A stretch of 64,000 nucleotides of DNA, taken from an uncultured Oscillospiraceae bacterium. Lineage in GTDB: Bacteria > Bacillota > Clostridia > Oscillospirales > Ruminococcaceae. The notes under the pieces were generated by a model. It did no database searches and was not told the DNA's origin. It saw only the letters and a list, made by a program, of their open reading frames with translations. Shown in pieces: positions 44,147 to 54,157 of the stretch. The first letter of the stretch is position 1. Every line of letters starts with the position of its first letter. Both the position numbers and the translations under genes were made by a program. Location: contig CAUDDP010000004.1 of NCBI GenBank assembly GCA_958448395.1, forward strand, positions 1-64,000, given 5' to 3'.

Positions 44147-44413
44147 TCAAGACTGATGTTTCTCTTTGCTGTCTGTCTTCTGTTTTTCAGCTGCTTTTAT
44201 CCTTTTCCACTTTGAAACAATAACAGATGCCGCTGTAATTCCCGCAGTTACGGTAAAAATGCCAAGTACCATCCATACTTCTCCAGTCTTTCCACTGGAT
44301 TCTGTTTCTTCTGTCACTTCTGAAGGCACAACTGTGGTTTCTGCCGCTGCTGGCAGTCCACAGCTGAAAAACAGTGCCAACACACAAAACATACCCATCA
44401 TATATTGTTTCAT
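44147..44413 (-). CDS. Small exported membrane protein, 88 residues
   Basis: Start at 44413 after GGAGG. It has a signal peptide (MKQYMMGMFCVLALFFSCGL, then PAAAETT), a short Glu/Thr-rich outside segment, one membrane helix (MVLGIFTVTAGITAASVIVS) and a Lys-rich cytoplasmic tail. No family was recognised. It lies between rpoC and the zinc-ribbon membrane protein on the same strand. Confidence 0.6.
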   Translation of the reverse strand: MKQYMMGMFCVLALFFSCGLPAAAETTVVPSEVTEETESSGKTGEVWMVLGIFTVTAGITAASVIVSKWKRIKAAEKQKTDSKEKHQS

Positions 44414-44469
44414 ACAATGCCTCCGCTTTCTTTGCCATATTCGCAATATTTCTGTTTACTGATATAAAG

Positions 44470-44502
44470 GTACCGCACTGCATACAACATACAGTGCGGT
44501 AT
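44470..44502 (-). terminator. rpoBC operon terminator
   Basis: GTACCGCACTG and CAGTGCGGTAT pair around an 11-base loop just after the rpoC stop; the minus strand continues with CCTTTATAT. Confidence 0.7.
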
Positions 44503-44522
44503 CTCTGATGTCTTCCCATTGA

Positions 44523-47500
44523 TTACGGAAGCGGTGTAATATGATGTGACAGATATTCTGAATGAGACTCATTCTTTTGCAGCCGTACATCATTGTAAAC
44601 ATCCATACCAGTTCCAGCAGGAATCAGCTTACCAATAATAACATTTTCCTTCAGACCATACAACATATCGCTCTTGCCACGAATTGCTGCATCGGTCAGT
44701 GCCTTTGTGGTTTCCTGGAAGGATGCCGCTGACAGGAAACTATCAGAACTGGAAGAAGCCTTCGTAATACCTTGCAGCACCGGTGTTGTCGTAACCAGCT
44801 CTACATCGGTTTCGCCATTTGCCATACGTTCCTGTAGTGCTTCGTTGATATTTTCCACCTTCCGCTTATCAATCAGCGTACCCGGCAGCAAATAGCTGCT
44901 GCCAGACTCTTCAATTTTAACCTTCCGCAGCATCTGCCGAACGATGACTTCAATGTGCTTATCGTTGATATCAACACCTTGCAGACGATAAACCTTCTGT
45001 ACTTCACTGATGATATAATCTTGTACCGCATGCACACCCAATACGGTTAAAATATCGCCCGGGAAGATATTGCCTTCTGTCAAACGAGTACCCTTTTCGA
45101 TTTCTTCGCCTTCTCTAACCCGAATCTTCAAATTATAATGAATCGGATACGATTCTGATTCCCCGCTAATCATATTGGTAACAATAATGGTTCTTGCGGT
45201 CTTCACCTCTTCGATATGAACGGTACCAGACAACCGTGCCAAAATAGCAGCATTCTTCGGATGTCTGCTTTCAAACAATTCCTCGACACGTGGCAAACCT
45301 TGTGTGATATCTTCTGCGGATGCAATACCACCCGTATGGAATGTACGCATCGTCAACTGTGTACCCGGTTCCCCGATGGACTGTGCAGCAATTACACCAA
45401 CAGACTCTCCGACACAAACCAGATTGCCGTTTGCCAAGTTTGCACCATAGCACTTTGCACAAACGCCCTGTTTTGCATGACAAGTCAGGACAGAACGGAT
45501 GGAAATTCGCTCCACACCAGCTTCTGTGATGCGTTTTGCATCCACATCTGTCAGCATTTTATTCTTAGAAATGATCAGTTCTCCTGTTGCAGGATCCCGC
45601 AGGTCTTCTGTCAAATAACGACCAACAAGACGTTCTGCCAGCGGTTCAATCAATTCATTTCCGTTACGAATCTCGTAAATTTCCAATCCCTCTGTGGTAC
45701 CGCAGTCCTGTTCCCGAATGATGACATCCTGAGAAACGTCAACCAGACGGCGGGTCAGATAACCAGAGTCGGCGGTACGCAATGCGGTATCTGCCAGACC
45801 CTTTCTAGCACCTCGAGAGGAGATAAAGTATTCCAAGATATTCAGACCTTCTCGATAATTGGAACGAATCGGCATCTCAATGGTCGCACCGGATGTGTTG
45901 GCAATCAGACCACGCATACCGGCAAGCTGACGAATCTGGCTGATACTACCACGGGCACCGGAGTCCGCCATCATAAAGATCGGGTTGTAACGATCCAGAC
46001 CATTTTGCAGTGCCTTTGTAACATCTTCCGTTGCACCGTTCCAGATTTCGATAAACCGCTTGGATTTTTCCGCAGCGGAGATATAACCATATGCATACTG
46101 TGTATTGATATCTGCAACCTCGGCATCGGCTTCTGCAATAATATCCTTCTTTTCCTTCGGAATAATGGCATCGCAGACAGCAACGGTGATAGCTGCCTTG
46201 GTGGAGTATTTAAAACCGGTTGCCTTAATCTTATCCAACACTTCAGAGGTTGTCGTTGTGCCATGAATCTTAATGCAGCGGTCAATAATCTGTCCCAACT
46301 GTTTCTTGCCAACCAAAAATGCGATTTCCAAATCAAACTGGTGCTTTGAATCGGTACGATCCACATAACCCAGATTCTGCGGAATATTCTCATTGAAAAT
46401 CAGACGACCAACGGTGCAGTCAATAATCTGAGAAACCCGCTTATCGCCAATGTCCCTCGTAATCCGCACTTTGATTTTTGCATGAATAGAAATATCGCCT
46501 TCATTATATGCCATGAGTGCCTCATTGACATCCCGGAAAACCTTTCCTTCGCCCTTTTCTCCATCCTTTTCCATGGTCAGGTAATAAGAACCCAATACCA
46601 TATCCTGTGTTGGCACTGCAACCGGACGGCCATCTGACGGCTTCAGCAAGTTATTGGCTGCCAGCATCAGGAATCTTGCTTCTGCCTGTGCTTCTGCGGA
46701 CAACGGCAGATGCACTGCCATCTGGTCACCGTCAAAGTCTGCATTGAACGCAGAGCATACCAACGGATGCAGTTTCAGAGCACGACCCTCTACCAACACC
46801 GGTTCAAATGCCTGAATACCCAGACGGTGCAGAGTAGGAGCACGGTTCAACAGAACCGGATGTCCCTTGATGACATTTTCCAGTGCATCCCATACTTCTG
46901 AAGATGCACGGTCAACCATCTTTCTAGCACTCTTAATATTGGCAATGACTTTCGTATCTACCAAACGCTTCAAAACAAACGGCTTAAACAATTCCAACGC
47001 CATTTCCTTTGGCAGACCACACTGATACATCCGCAGTTCCGGTCCGACTACGATAACGGAACGACCAGAATAGTCAACACGTTTCCCCAGCAGGTTCTGA
47101 CGGAACCGTCCCTGTTTTCCCTTCAGCATATCCGACAGGGATTTCAGTGCACGATTGTTCGGACCGGTAACCGGTCTGCCATGTCTGCCGTTGTCAATCA
47201 AAGCGTCCACAGCTTCCTGTAACATCCGCTTTTCATTTCTGACGATGATATCCGGTGCATCCAGTTCCAGCATCCGCTGCAGCCGGTTATTCCGGTTAAT
47301 GACACGGCGGTACAAATCATTCAGGTCGGAAGTCGCATACCGTCCACCGTCCAGCATAACCATCGGACGGATATCCGGCGGAATCACTGGTACAACATCC
47401 AGAATCATCCATTCCGGACGGTTACCGGACTGCCGGAAGGCTTCTACAATCTCCAGCCGTTTCAGCAGCTTCAGCCGCTTCTGACCAGAGTTCAGTCCAA

Positions 47501-48083
47501 CCAGTTCTTCCTTCAGCTCCTTTGAAAGAACATCTAAATCAATTTCACAGAGCAGCTTTTTAATGGCTTCTGCGCCCATTGCTGCCTCAAACTCGTCACC
47601 GTACTTTTCCCGGCAAGCAAGATATTCCTTCTCTGACAGCAGCTGCTTTTTAAACAAATCGGTATTCCCCGGATCCAGCACGATATATTTTGTAAAGTAG
47701 AGGACTTCTTCCAGTCTCTTCTGTGAGATTTCCAGCATCTGTCCAATTCTGGACGGTGTGCCCTTAAAGTACCAGATATGGGAAACCGGTGCTGCCAGTT
47801 CAATATGACCCATTCGTTCCCGACGTACTTTTGCCCGTGTCACCTCTACACCGCAGCGGTCACAGATTTTCCCCTTAAAGCGAATTTTTTTAAACTTTCC
47901 GCAGTGACATTCCCAGTCCTTTGTCGGTCCGAAAATCCGTTCGCAGAACAAGCCATCCCGTTCCGGCTTCTGCGTCCGGTAATTGATGGTTTCCGGTCGT
48001 GTGACTGCACCGTAAGACCATTCCCGAATCCGTTCCGGTGAAGCAAGTCCAATTTTTATGGATTCAAATGTATTAAATTCCAA
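44523..48083 (-). CDS. rpoC: RNA polymerase beta' subunit
   Basis: 1186 residues. The TTG at 48083 is chosen as start: GGAGGG sits six bases before it and the protein then begins EFNTFESIKIGLASPERI as in other Firmicutes, whereas the ATG at 48101 lies in front of that site. The N-terminal zinc ribbon is CHCGKFKKIRFKGKICDRCG, and the Mg-binding NADFDGDQMAVH lies at about 447-458. The bridge and trigger-helix regions are present. It follows rpoB by 50 bases. Confidence 0.98.
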   Translation of the reverse strand: MEFNTFESIKIGLASPERIREWSYGAVTRPETINYRTQKPERDGLFCERIFGPTKDWECHCGKFKKIRFKGKICDRCGVEVTRAKVRRERMGHIELAAPVSHIWYFKGTPSRIGQMLEISQKRLEEVLYFTKYIVLDPGNTDLFKKQLLSEKEYLACREKYGDEFEAAMGAEAIKKLLCEIDLDVLSKELKEELVGLNSGQKRLKLLKRLEIVEAFRQSGNRPEWMILDVVPVIPPDIRPMVMLDGGRYATSDLNDLYRRVINRNNRLQRMLELDAPDIIVRNEKRMLQEAVDALIDNGRHGRPVTGPNNRALKSLSDMLKGKQGRFRQNLLGKRVDYSGRSVIVVGPELRMYQCGLPKEMALELFKPFVLKRLVDTKVIANIKSARKMVDRASSEVWDALENVIKGHPVLLNRAPTLHRLGIQAFEPVLVEGRALKLHPLVCSAFNADFDGDQMAVHLPLSAEAQAEARFLMLAANNLLKPSDGRPVAVPTQDMVLGSYYLTMEKDGEKGEGKVFRDVNEALMAYNEGDISIHAKIKVRITRDIGDKRVSQIIDCTVGRLIFNENIPQNLGYVDRTDSKHQFDLEIAFLVGKKQLGQIIDRCIKIHGTTTTSEVLDKIKATGFKYSTKAAITVAVCDAIIPKEKKDIIAEADAEVADINTQYAYGYISAAEKSKRFIEIWNGATEDVTKALQNGLDRYNPIFMMADSGARGSISQIRQLAGMRGLIANTSGATIEMPIRSNYREGLNILEYFISSRGARKGLADTALRTADSGYLTRRLVDVSQDVIIREQDCGTTEGLEIYEIRNGNELIEPLAERLVGRYLTEDLRDPATGELIISKNKMLTDVDAKRITEAGVERISIRSVLTCHAKQGVCAKCYGANLANGNLVCVGESVGVIAAQSIGEPGTQLTMRTFHTGGIASAEDITQGLPRVEELFESRHPKNAAILARLSGTVHIEEVKTARTIIVTNMISGESESYPIHYNLKIRVREGEEIEKGTRLTEGNIFPGDILTVLGVHAVQDYIISEVQKVYRLQGVDINDKHIEVIVRQMLRKVKIEESGSSYLLPGTLIDKRKVENINEALQERMANGETDVELVTTTPVLQGITKASSSSDSFLSAASFQETTKALTDAAIRGKSDMLYGLKENVIIGKLIPAGTGMDVYNDVRLQKNESHSEYLSHHITPLP

Positions 48084-48133
48084 ACCAGTACCCTCCTGCA
48101 TTGTTTCACGAGATTTTCATACATGGTAATACG

Positions 48134-51100
48134 TTAAATTTCGTCATCGTCAAACGGATCATAATCATCTGTATCTGACATATCATCGCTCAGATAATCA
48201 TCCTCATCATCGTCAAACGGTACACGATCCGCTTGCAAATCCGCATCATCCGGCTCTTTTTCATCTTCATATCCCATTCCGGCATCATCTAAATCCTTCT
48301 GGGCACCATCATAACTGCCAACATCCATTGCATCATCTTCATCTGCAAAGGAAACCGGCTGCGGCGTTGCATCATCCTCATCAAAGTTAGAACGCAAATC
48401 AATTTCATTCTGCTCTGCATCCAGCACCTTAACATCCAGACCCAATGACTGTAATTCCTTAATCAACACCTTAAAGGATTCCGGAATGCCCGGCTTTGGT
48501 ACATTCTGTCCCTTTACGATGGCCTCATAGGTATTGACACGTCCAACAGTATCGTCTGACTTGACTGTCAGAATTTCCTGCAAGGTATATGCTGCACCGT
48601 AAGCCTCCAGTGCCCATACTTCCATCTCACCGAAACGCTGACCGCCGAACTGTGCCTTACCGCCAAGTGGCTGCTGCGTAACCAAAGAGTACGGACCAAC
48701 GGAACGAGCATGAATCTTTTCGTCTACCAGATGGTGCAGCTTCAAGTAATGCATATAACCAACGGTAACGCGGTTATCAAACTTTTCACCGGTTCTGCCG
48801 TCATACAAGGTAAACTTACCGTCTTCGCTCATTTCCAGAGCCTTTGGATTGATCACCTTATCCATTGGCTTGAGTTCAAACGGATCATTCCGATGCGGTG
48901 CATTCTGGATATTGGCTTCCCGGAAGCAAGCACGGATATCATCTTCATGTGCACCGTCAAATACAGGTGTCATAATATGCCAGCCAAGTGCTTTGGCTGC
49001 CATACCGAGATGTACTTCCAGTACCTGCCCGATATTCATACGAGATGGTACACCCAACGGATTCAGCACGATATCCAGCGGTGTGCCATCCGGCAGGAAC
49101 GGCATATCCTCTTCTGGCAAAATACGAGAAACGACACCCTTATTGCCGTGACGACCTGCCATCTTATCGCCGACAGAAATCTTCCGTTTCTGTGCAATAT
49201 AGCAGCGAACCAATTTATTCACACCAGCGGACAGCTCTTCACAGTTTTCTCTGGTGAATACCTTTACATCAATGATAATACCTGCTTCACCATGCGGCAC
49301 CTTCAGAGAATTGTCTCTCACTTCTCTTGCCTTTTCGCCAAAGATCGCACGCAGCAGCCGTTCCTCTGCGGTCAGCTCCGTTTCACCCTTCGGCGTCACC
49401 TTGCCGACCAAAATATCACCAGCATGTACCTCTGCACCAATCCGGATAATACCGTTTTCGTCCAGATCCTTCAAGGCATCGTCGCCGACATTCGGAATAT
49501 CACGGGTGATTTCTTCCGGACCCAGCTTGGTATCTCTACATTCAATTTCATATTCTTCAATGTGAACGGAGGTAAAGACATCCTCCCGTACCAGACGCTC
49601 ATTCAACAGAACGGCATCCTCATAGTTATAGCCTTCCCATGTCATAAAGCCAATCAAAGCATTTTTACCAAGGGAAATTTCACCATCCGCAGTAGACGGA
49701 CCATCCGCCAGCACCTGTCCCTTTGTAACATGCTCACCAACATCCACAATCGGACGCTGATTGATACAGGTACCCTGGTTAGAACGCTTGAATTTCTCCA
49801 GCTTAAAGGTCAGCTCCTTATGGGTTGCATCGGAGAGCAGTGTAATCAAATCCGCAGAAACAGAAGTAATCACACCATCGCACGGTGCCAGTATACAAAC
49901 ACCGGAGTCCACTGCCGCCTTATATTCCATACCAGTACCAACAAACGGACGCTCTGTTTTCAGAAGCGGCACTGCCTGCCGCTGCATGTTAGAACCCATC
50001 AGAGCACGGTTTGCATCATCGTTTTCCAAGAACGGAATCATAGAAGTCGCAACCGAAACTACCATCTTCGGAGAAACATCCATAAAGTCAATCCGTTCCT
50101 GTTCGACTTCCAGAATCTGTTCCCGATAACGGGCAGCAACCTTGCTGTTTGCAAAGTGACCATCTTCTGTCAGCGGTTCATTCGCCTGTGCAACAATGTA
50201 GTTATCTTCCATATCGGCAGTCATATAGACAACCTCATCCGTTACCACACCAGTTGCCTTGTCCACACGGCGGTACGGTGCTTCAATAAAGCCATATTCA
50301 TTGATTCTTGCAAAGGTTGCCAAATAGGAAATCAAACCAATGTTCGGACCTTCCGGCGTTTCAATCGGACACATTCTGCCATAGTGACTATAGTGTACGT
50401 CACGCACCTCAAATCCGGCTCTGTCACGAGACAGACCGCCCGGACCCAATGCAGACAAACGCCGCTTGTGCGTCAGCTCTGCCAACGGATTATTCTGATC
50501 CATGAACTGAGATAACGGAGAAGAACCAAAGAATTCTTTAATTGCAGCCGTAATCGGACGGATATTTACCAGACTCTGTGGCGTGATCACATCCATATCC
50601 TGTGCCTGCACGTTCATGCGTTCCCGAATAACCCGCTCCATTCTAGTAAAACCAATTCGGAACTGGTTTTGCAGCAGTTCGCCGACAGAACGGATTCTCC
50701 GGTTGCCCAAATGGTCGATGTCGTCTACTGTGCCGACACCTTCACAGAGGTTCAGGAAATAGCTGATCGTTGCATAGATATCATCCAGAATAATGTGCTT
50801 CGGTACAAGTTCATCCAATCGTTTCTTCACCTGTTCCTCCACCTCTTCCGGTGTGGAGGCACTCTCCAGAATCTCCCGCAGCACGGCAAACGAAACCTTT
50901 TCATTGATCTCGTACTTATGGATATCAAACTGTACATATGGCTGCAAGTCCACCATGCCGTTGCCGATGACCTTCACTTCCCGCTCTACAAAGCGGATGG
51001 CATTTTCCCCATTTTCGGTCACATAGTATTCCTTGCATTCAACCGTCAAAAAGGCTTCCTTAATACCAGCCTCCTGGATCTGTTCTGCCTGCTTATATGT

Positions 51101-52036
51101 CAACGTTGTACCAGCATCAAAGAGCAGTTCGCCTGTCATTTCGTTGATGACCGGACGAGAAAGCGTATGTCCAGCCAGACGGCTGGCAATGCCAAGTTTT
51201 TTATTATATTTATACCGACCGAACCGGCACAAATCGTACCGCTTTGCATCAAAGAACAGCATGTTCAGGTGGTTCAGGGAACTTTCCACCGTAGGCGGTT
51301 CACCCGGACGCAGCTTCTTATAGACATCCAGCAACGCATCTTCTGTGTTCTTGGTGGCATCCTTTTGCAGAATCGTCTGCCGCAGCCGTTCATCATCGCC
51401 AAACTTCTCATAGATTTCCTCATCCGAACCGATACCGAGGGCACGGATAAAGGTTGTCAATGCAATTTTCCGGTTCTTATCAATCCGCACATAGACAACA
51501 TCGTTGGAATCCATCTCATATTCCAGCCATGCACCACGGTTCGGAATGACGGTGGTCTTAAACAGGTCCTTACCGGTGCGGTCTTTTTCAGAGGCATAGT
51601 ATACACCCGGTGAACGAACCAGCTGGGAGACAATGACACGCTCCGCACCATTGATGACAAATGTACCGCTGTCCGTCATCAGCGGAAAGTCACCCATAAA
51701 GATTTCACTTTCCTTGACCTCGCCGGTTTCCTTATTCCAGAGGGTCGCCGTGACACGCAGGGCAGCAGCATAGGTTGCATCCTGCTCCTTGCACTCTGCG
51801 ATGGTATACTTCGGCTTGTCGTCAATCCGGTAATCCACGAAGTTCAGAACCAGATTGCCGTTGTAGTCGGTGATAGAAGAAACGTCACGGAAGACCTCTT
51901 TCAGCCCTTCTTCCCGAAACCAGCGGTACGAATTTTTTTGCACCTCAATCAGATTCGGCATTTCCAGCACTTCGTTGATTTTTCCGAAGTTCATTCTGAC
52001 ATTTTTTCCACACTGCTTTGGCGTTACATTCACCAT
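48134..52036 (-). CDS. rpoB: RNA polymerase beta subunit
   Basis: 1300 residues. The rifampicin region is normal (GSSPLSQFMDQNNPLAELTH, then KRRLSALGPGGLSRDR), as is the C-terminal catalytic part (HGNKGVVSRILPEEDMPFLP and GGKAQFGGQRFGEMEVWALE). The last 70 or so residues are an unusual acidic extension rich in Asp/Glu (DEDDYLSDDMSDTDDYDPFD). GGAGG precedes the ATG. Confidence 0.98.
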   Translation of the reverse strand: MVNVTPKQCGKNVRMNFGKINEVLEMPNLIEVQKNSYRWFREEGLKEVFRDVSSITDYNGNLVLNFVDYRIDDKPKYTIAECKEQDATYAAALRVTATLWNKETGEVKESEIFMGDFPLMTDSGTFVINGAERVIVSQLVRSPGVYYASEKDRTGKDLFKTTVIPNRGAWLEYEMDSNDVVYVRIDKNRKIALTTFIRALGIGSDEEIYEKFGDDERLRQTILQKDATKNTEDALLDVYKKLRPGEPPTVESSLNHLNMLFFDAKRYDLCRFGRYKYNKKLGIASRLAGHTLSRPVINEMTGELLFDAGTTLTYKQAEQIQEAGIKEAFLTVECKEYYVTENGENAIRFVEREVKVIGNGMVDLQPYVQFDIHKYEINEKVSFAVLREILESASTPEEVEEQVKKRLDELVPKHIILDDIYATISYFLNLCEGVGTVDDIDHLGNRRIRSVGELLQNQFRIGFTRMERVIRERMNVQAQDMDVITPQSLVNIRPITAAIKEFFGSSPLSQFMDQNNPLAELTHKRRLSALGPGGLSRDRAGFEVRDVHYSHYGRMCPIETPEGPNIGLISYLATFARINEYGFIEAPYRRVDKATGVVTDEVVYMTADMEDNYIVAQANEPLTEDGHFANSKVAARYREQILEVEQERIDFMDVSPKMVVSVATSMIPFLENDDANRALMGSNMQRQAVPLLKTERPFVGTGMEYKAAVDSGVCILAPCDGVITSVSADLITLLSDATHKELTFKLEKFKRSNQGTCINQRPIVDVGEHVTKGQVLADGPSTADGEISLGKNALIGFMTWEGYNYEDAVLLNERLVREDVFTSVHIEEYEIECRDTKLGPEEITRDIPNVGDDALKDLDENGIIRIGAEVHAGDILVGKVTPKGETELTAEERLLRAIFGEKAREVRDNSLKVPHGEAGIIIDVKVFTRENCEELSAGVNKLVRCYIAQKRKISVGDKMAGRHGNKGVVSRILPEEDMPFLPDGTPLDIVLNPLGVPSRMNIGQVLEVHLGMAAKALGWHIMTPVFDGAHEDDIRACFREANIQNAPHRNDPFELKPMDKVINPKALEMSEDGKFTLYDGRTGEKFDNRVTVGYMHYLKLHHLVDEKIHARSVGPYSLVTQQPLGGKAQFGGQRFGEMEVWALEAYGAAYTLQEILTVKSDDTVGRVNTYEAIVKGQNVPKPGIPESFKVLIKELQSLGLDVKVLDAEQNEIDLRSNFDEDDATPQPVSFADEDDAMDVGSYDGAQKDLDDAGMGYEDEKEPDDADLQADRVPFDDDEDDYLSDDMSDTDDYDPFDDDEI

Positions 52037-52124
52037 AGGCGAAAAAACCTCCTTCGTTATAATCGAAAAAAATTAGCACCTGCAAGCAGAAAAGAAAAAA
52101 ACATTTACATTTTTGCATTTTCTC

Positions 52125-52184
52125 TTGACAGGCGGGAAAGGATGTGGTATACTAATATATTTCACGCATGTCACCGTTGTGACA
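52125..52184 (+). promoter_or_regulatory. Plus-strand promoter and palindrome facing the rpoB promoter
   Basis: TTGACA at 52125-52130 and TATACT at 52148-52153 with 17 bp between, TG one base before the -10. Immediately downstream TGTCAC CGTT GTGACA (52169-52184) is a perfect palindrome. No gene starts on the plus strand until 52571, so the transcript would be a long yifB leader or a small RNA. Confidence 0.55.
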
Positions 52185-52201
52185 CTACGATACATTTTAT
52201 T

Positions 52202-52230
52202 ATTATAAAATAAAGAAAAAAATTTGTCAA
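52202..52230 (-). promoter_or_regulatory. rpoB promoter
   Basis: Perfect TTGACA (52230-52225), 17 bp, TATAAT (52207-52202) on the minus strand, with a leader of about 160 bases before rpoB that overlaps the plus-strand promoter. Confidence 0.85.
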
Positions 52231-52362
52231 GTGCCCATTCCTAAAATTTACATATTTTTTAAAATATAATCTACTTTTCGTCATATATGAAAATTTGCTT
52301 TCCCGTTTCACTGCATTCATTTTTGAACCTTTCTACTGTACCGAAACAAAATATTGTATTTT

Positions 52363-52500
52363 ACGTCACGCAAATCAATTTTTGTATTTTTCCTTACAGA
52401 TAACGGTCTCACTTCCGCCAAGCTGAATCAGCTTGACCATAGTCGCCTACGGCATGCAATCCACTCCATCATTTGAAAATGGATTTCCGTGATTTTACGT
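52363..52500 (+). repeat. Dispersed intergenic repeat, short copy F
   Basis: About 135 bp with terminal inverted repeats (TCACGCAAATCAATTTTTG at left; AAAATGGATTTCCGTGA at right). It contains CGGTCTCACTTCCGCC joined directly to AAGCTGAATCAGCTTGACC, so it lacks the middle block of the long copies. It lies between the rpoB and yifB promoters. Confidence 0.78.
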
Positions 52501-52509
52501 TTTATTGTA

Positions 52510-52538
52510 TTTACTTTTCGGCAGTCACATGGTATACT
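52510..52538 (+). promoter_or_regulatory. yifB promoter
   Basis: TTTACT at 52510-52515 and TATACT at 52533-52538, 17 bp apart, with TG one base before the -10; 32 bp before the GTG start. Confidence 0.75.
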
Positions 52539-52570
52539 GAAAAAGAAACAAAAAACAGGAGGAACAAACT

Positions 52571-54103
52571 GTGTTTGCAAAAATCAAAAGTCTGGGACTG
52601 TTCGGCTTAAATGCCTTTCCAGTCGATGTGGAAGTCGATATCAGTAAAGGCATCCCGCATTTTGATATTGTTGGGCTGCCAGATGTTGCTGTCAAGGAAA
52701 GCCGGGAACGAATCCGTGCTGCTCTGTATTCCATTGCAGTTACCTTACCGCCAAAGCATATTGTTGTCAATCTGGCTCCAGCCGACGTGAAAAAAAGCGG
52801 CACCATGCATGACCTTGCCATTCTTGTCGGCATTCTCAAAAGCATGGGACACCTCTCTGTTTCCATGAACGGAAAATTTTTTATTGGAGAGGTCTCCCTG
52901 AGCGGAGAAGTCCGCAGCGTCAACGGTGTTTTGCCGATGACCATTCTTGCCCGAAATTTAGGCGTAGAGGAACTGTATGTCCCAGCTGACAATGCAGCAG
53001 AAGCTGCCACAATTCAGGATGTCAAGGTCTTTGGTATCCATAACATCGGCGAACTGCTTGACCATTTGGAGGGGGATATTCCCCTTATCCCTGCACAACC
53101 AGCAGACTTTGCCACAAATGACCACATAGATGATCTGCTGGACTTTTCCGATGTCAAAGGTCAGCAGCATGTCAAACGGGCATTAGAAATTGTCGCCGCC
53201 GGCGGACATAATGTCCTGATGGTTGGCCCGCCCGGTAGCGGTAAGAGTATGCTTGCCAAACGGCTGCCGTATATTTTGCCGGAAATGACCATGGAAGAAT
53301 CCATTGAAACCACCAATATTTACTCGATTTCCGGTCTGCTCGACCCGAAAAAACCGTTGATTACACAACGTCCGTTCCGAGCACCGCATCACACGATTTC
53401 CGGTGTCGGCTTAGTGGGCGGCGGCAGCATTCCCCACCCCGGAGAAATCTCCCTTGCCCACAACGGACTGCTCTTTTTAGATGAACTGGCAGAATTTGAC
53501 CGCCATACACTGGATATTATGCGGCAGCCGCTGGAAGACCATATGGTCACCATTACCCGTGCAGCCGGCACAATTTCCTATCCATGCCGTTTTATGCTGG
53601 TTGGAGCAATGAACCCCTGCCCCTGCGGTTATTTCGGACATCCAAAACGACGTTGTGCCTGTTCCCCACAGGCGGTACAGCGTTACCGCTCCCGTATTTC
53701 CGGACCACTTCTGGAACGCTTTGACCTACAAGTAGAAGTGGATCCTGTTTCCTACGAAGATTTAGCAGCCACAGAAAAAGCAGAATCCTCCGCTGACATC
53801 CGCAAACGGGTACAGGCAGCCAGAGAGATCCAGAAGGCACGATTTGCCGGTACTTCGATTTTCTGCAATGCACAGATTCCAGCCGGAAAGTTGCAGCAGT
53901 ACTGTCCCATGGAAACTGCGGCAGAAAAATTGATACAGGATGCCTTTGACCGTCTGGGACTCAGTGCCCGTTCCTATGACAGACTACTGAAAGTCAGCCG
54001 GACGATCGCCGACCTTGCCGGCAGCGAATGCATTTTGCGGCGGCATATGGCAGCAGCAATTCAGTATTGCAGTTTAAGCTGGAAATACCTGCCGCCAATT
54101 TGA
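52571..54103 (+). CDS. YifB/ComM-family AAA+ ATPase
   Basis: 510 residues, started at GTG after AGGAGG. An N-terminal S5-like domain (VDVEVDISKGIPHFDIVGLP) precedes the Mg-chelatase-type AAA+ domain: Walker A GPPGSGKSM near 220 and Walker B GLLFLDELAEF near 305. A C-terminal domain with CPCGYFGHPKRRCACS follows. The relative ComM is a helicase that aids branch migration in natural transformation. It heads the yifB-rodA gene pair. Confidence 0.93.
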   Translation: MFAKIKSLGLFGLNAFPVDVEVDISKGIPHFDIVGLPDVAVKESRERIRAALYSIAVTLPPKHIVVNLAPADVKKSGTMHDLAILVGILKSMGHLSVSMNGKFFIGEVSLSGEVRSVNGVLPMTILARNLGVEELYVPADNAAEAATIQDVKVFGIHNIGELLDHLEGDIPLIPAQPADFATNDHIDDLLDFSDVKGQQHVKRALEIVAAGGHNVLMVGPPGSGKSMLAKRLPYILPEMTMEESIETTNIYSISGLLDPKKPLITQRPFRAPHHTISGVGLVGGGSIPHPGEISLAHNGLLFLDELAEFDRHTLDIMRQPLEDHMVTITRAAGTISYPCRFMLVGAMNPCPCGYFGHPKRRCACSPQAVQRYRSRISGPLLERFDLQVEVDPVSYEDLAATEKAESSADIRKRVQAAREIQKARFAGTSIFCNAQIPAGKLQQYCPMETAAEKLIQDAFDRLGLSARSYDRLLKVSRTIADLAGSECILRRHMAAAIQYCSLSWKYLPPI

Positions 54104-54157
54104 CAAACCATCTGCTGAAAAAAGAAAGATTCCCTGCAACATTAGAAAGGAGTTCCC

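Noticed and set aside
45216..46349. Plus-strand frame of 377 codons
   Set aside because: It is antisense to rpoC, with no ribosome site and Cys/Thr-rich nonsense composition.
48710..50515. Plus-strand frame of 601 codons
   Set aside because: It is antisense to rpoB; the long open frame follows from rpoB codon bias.
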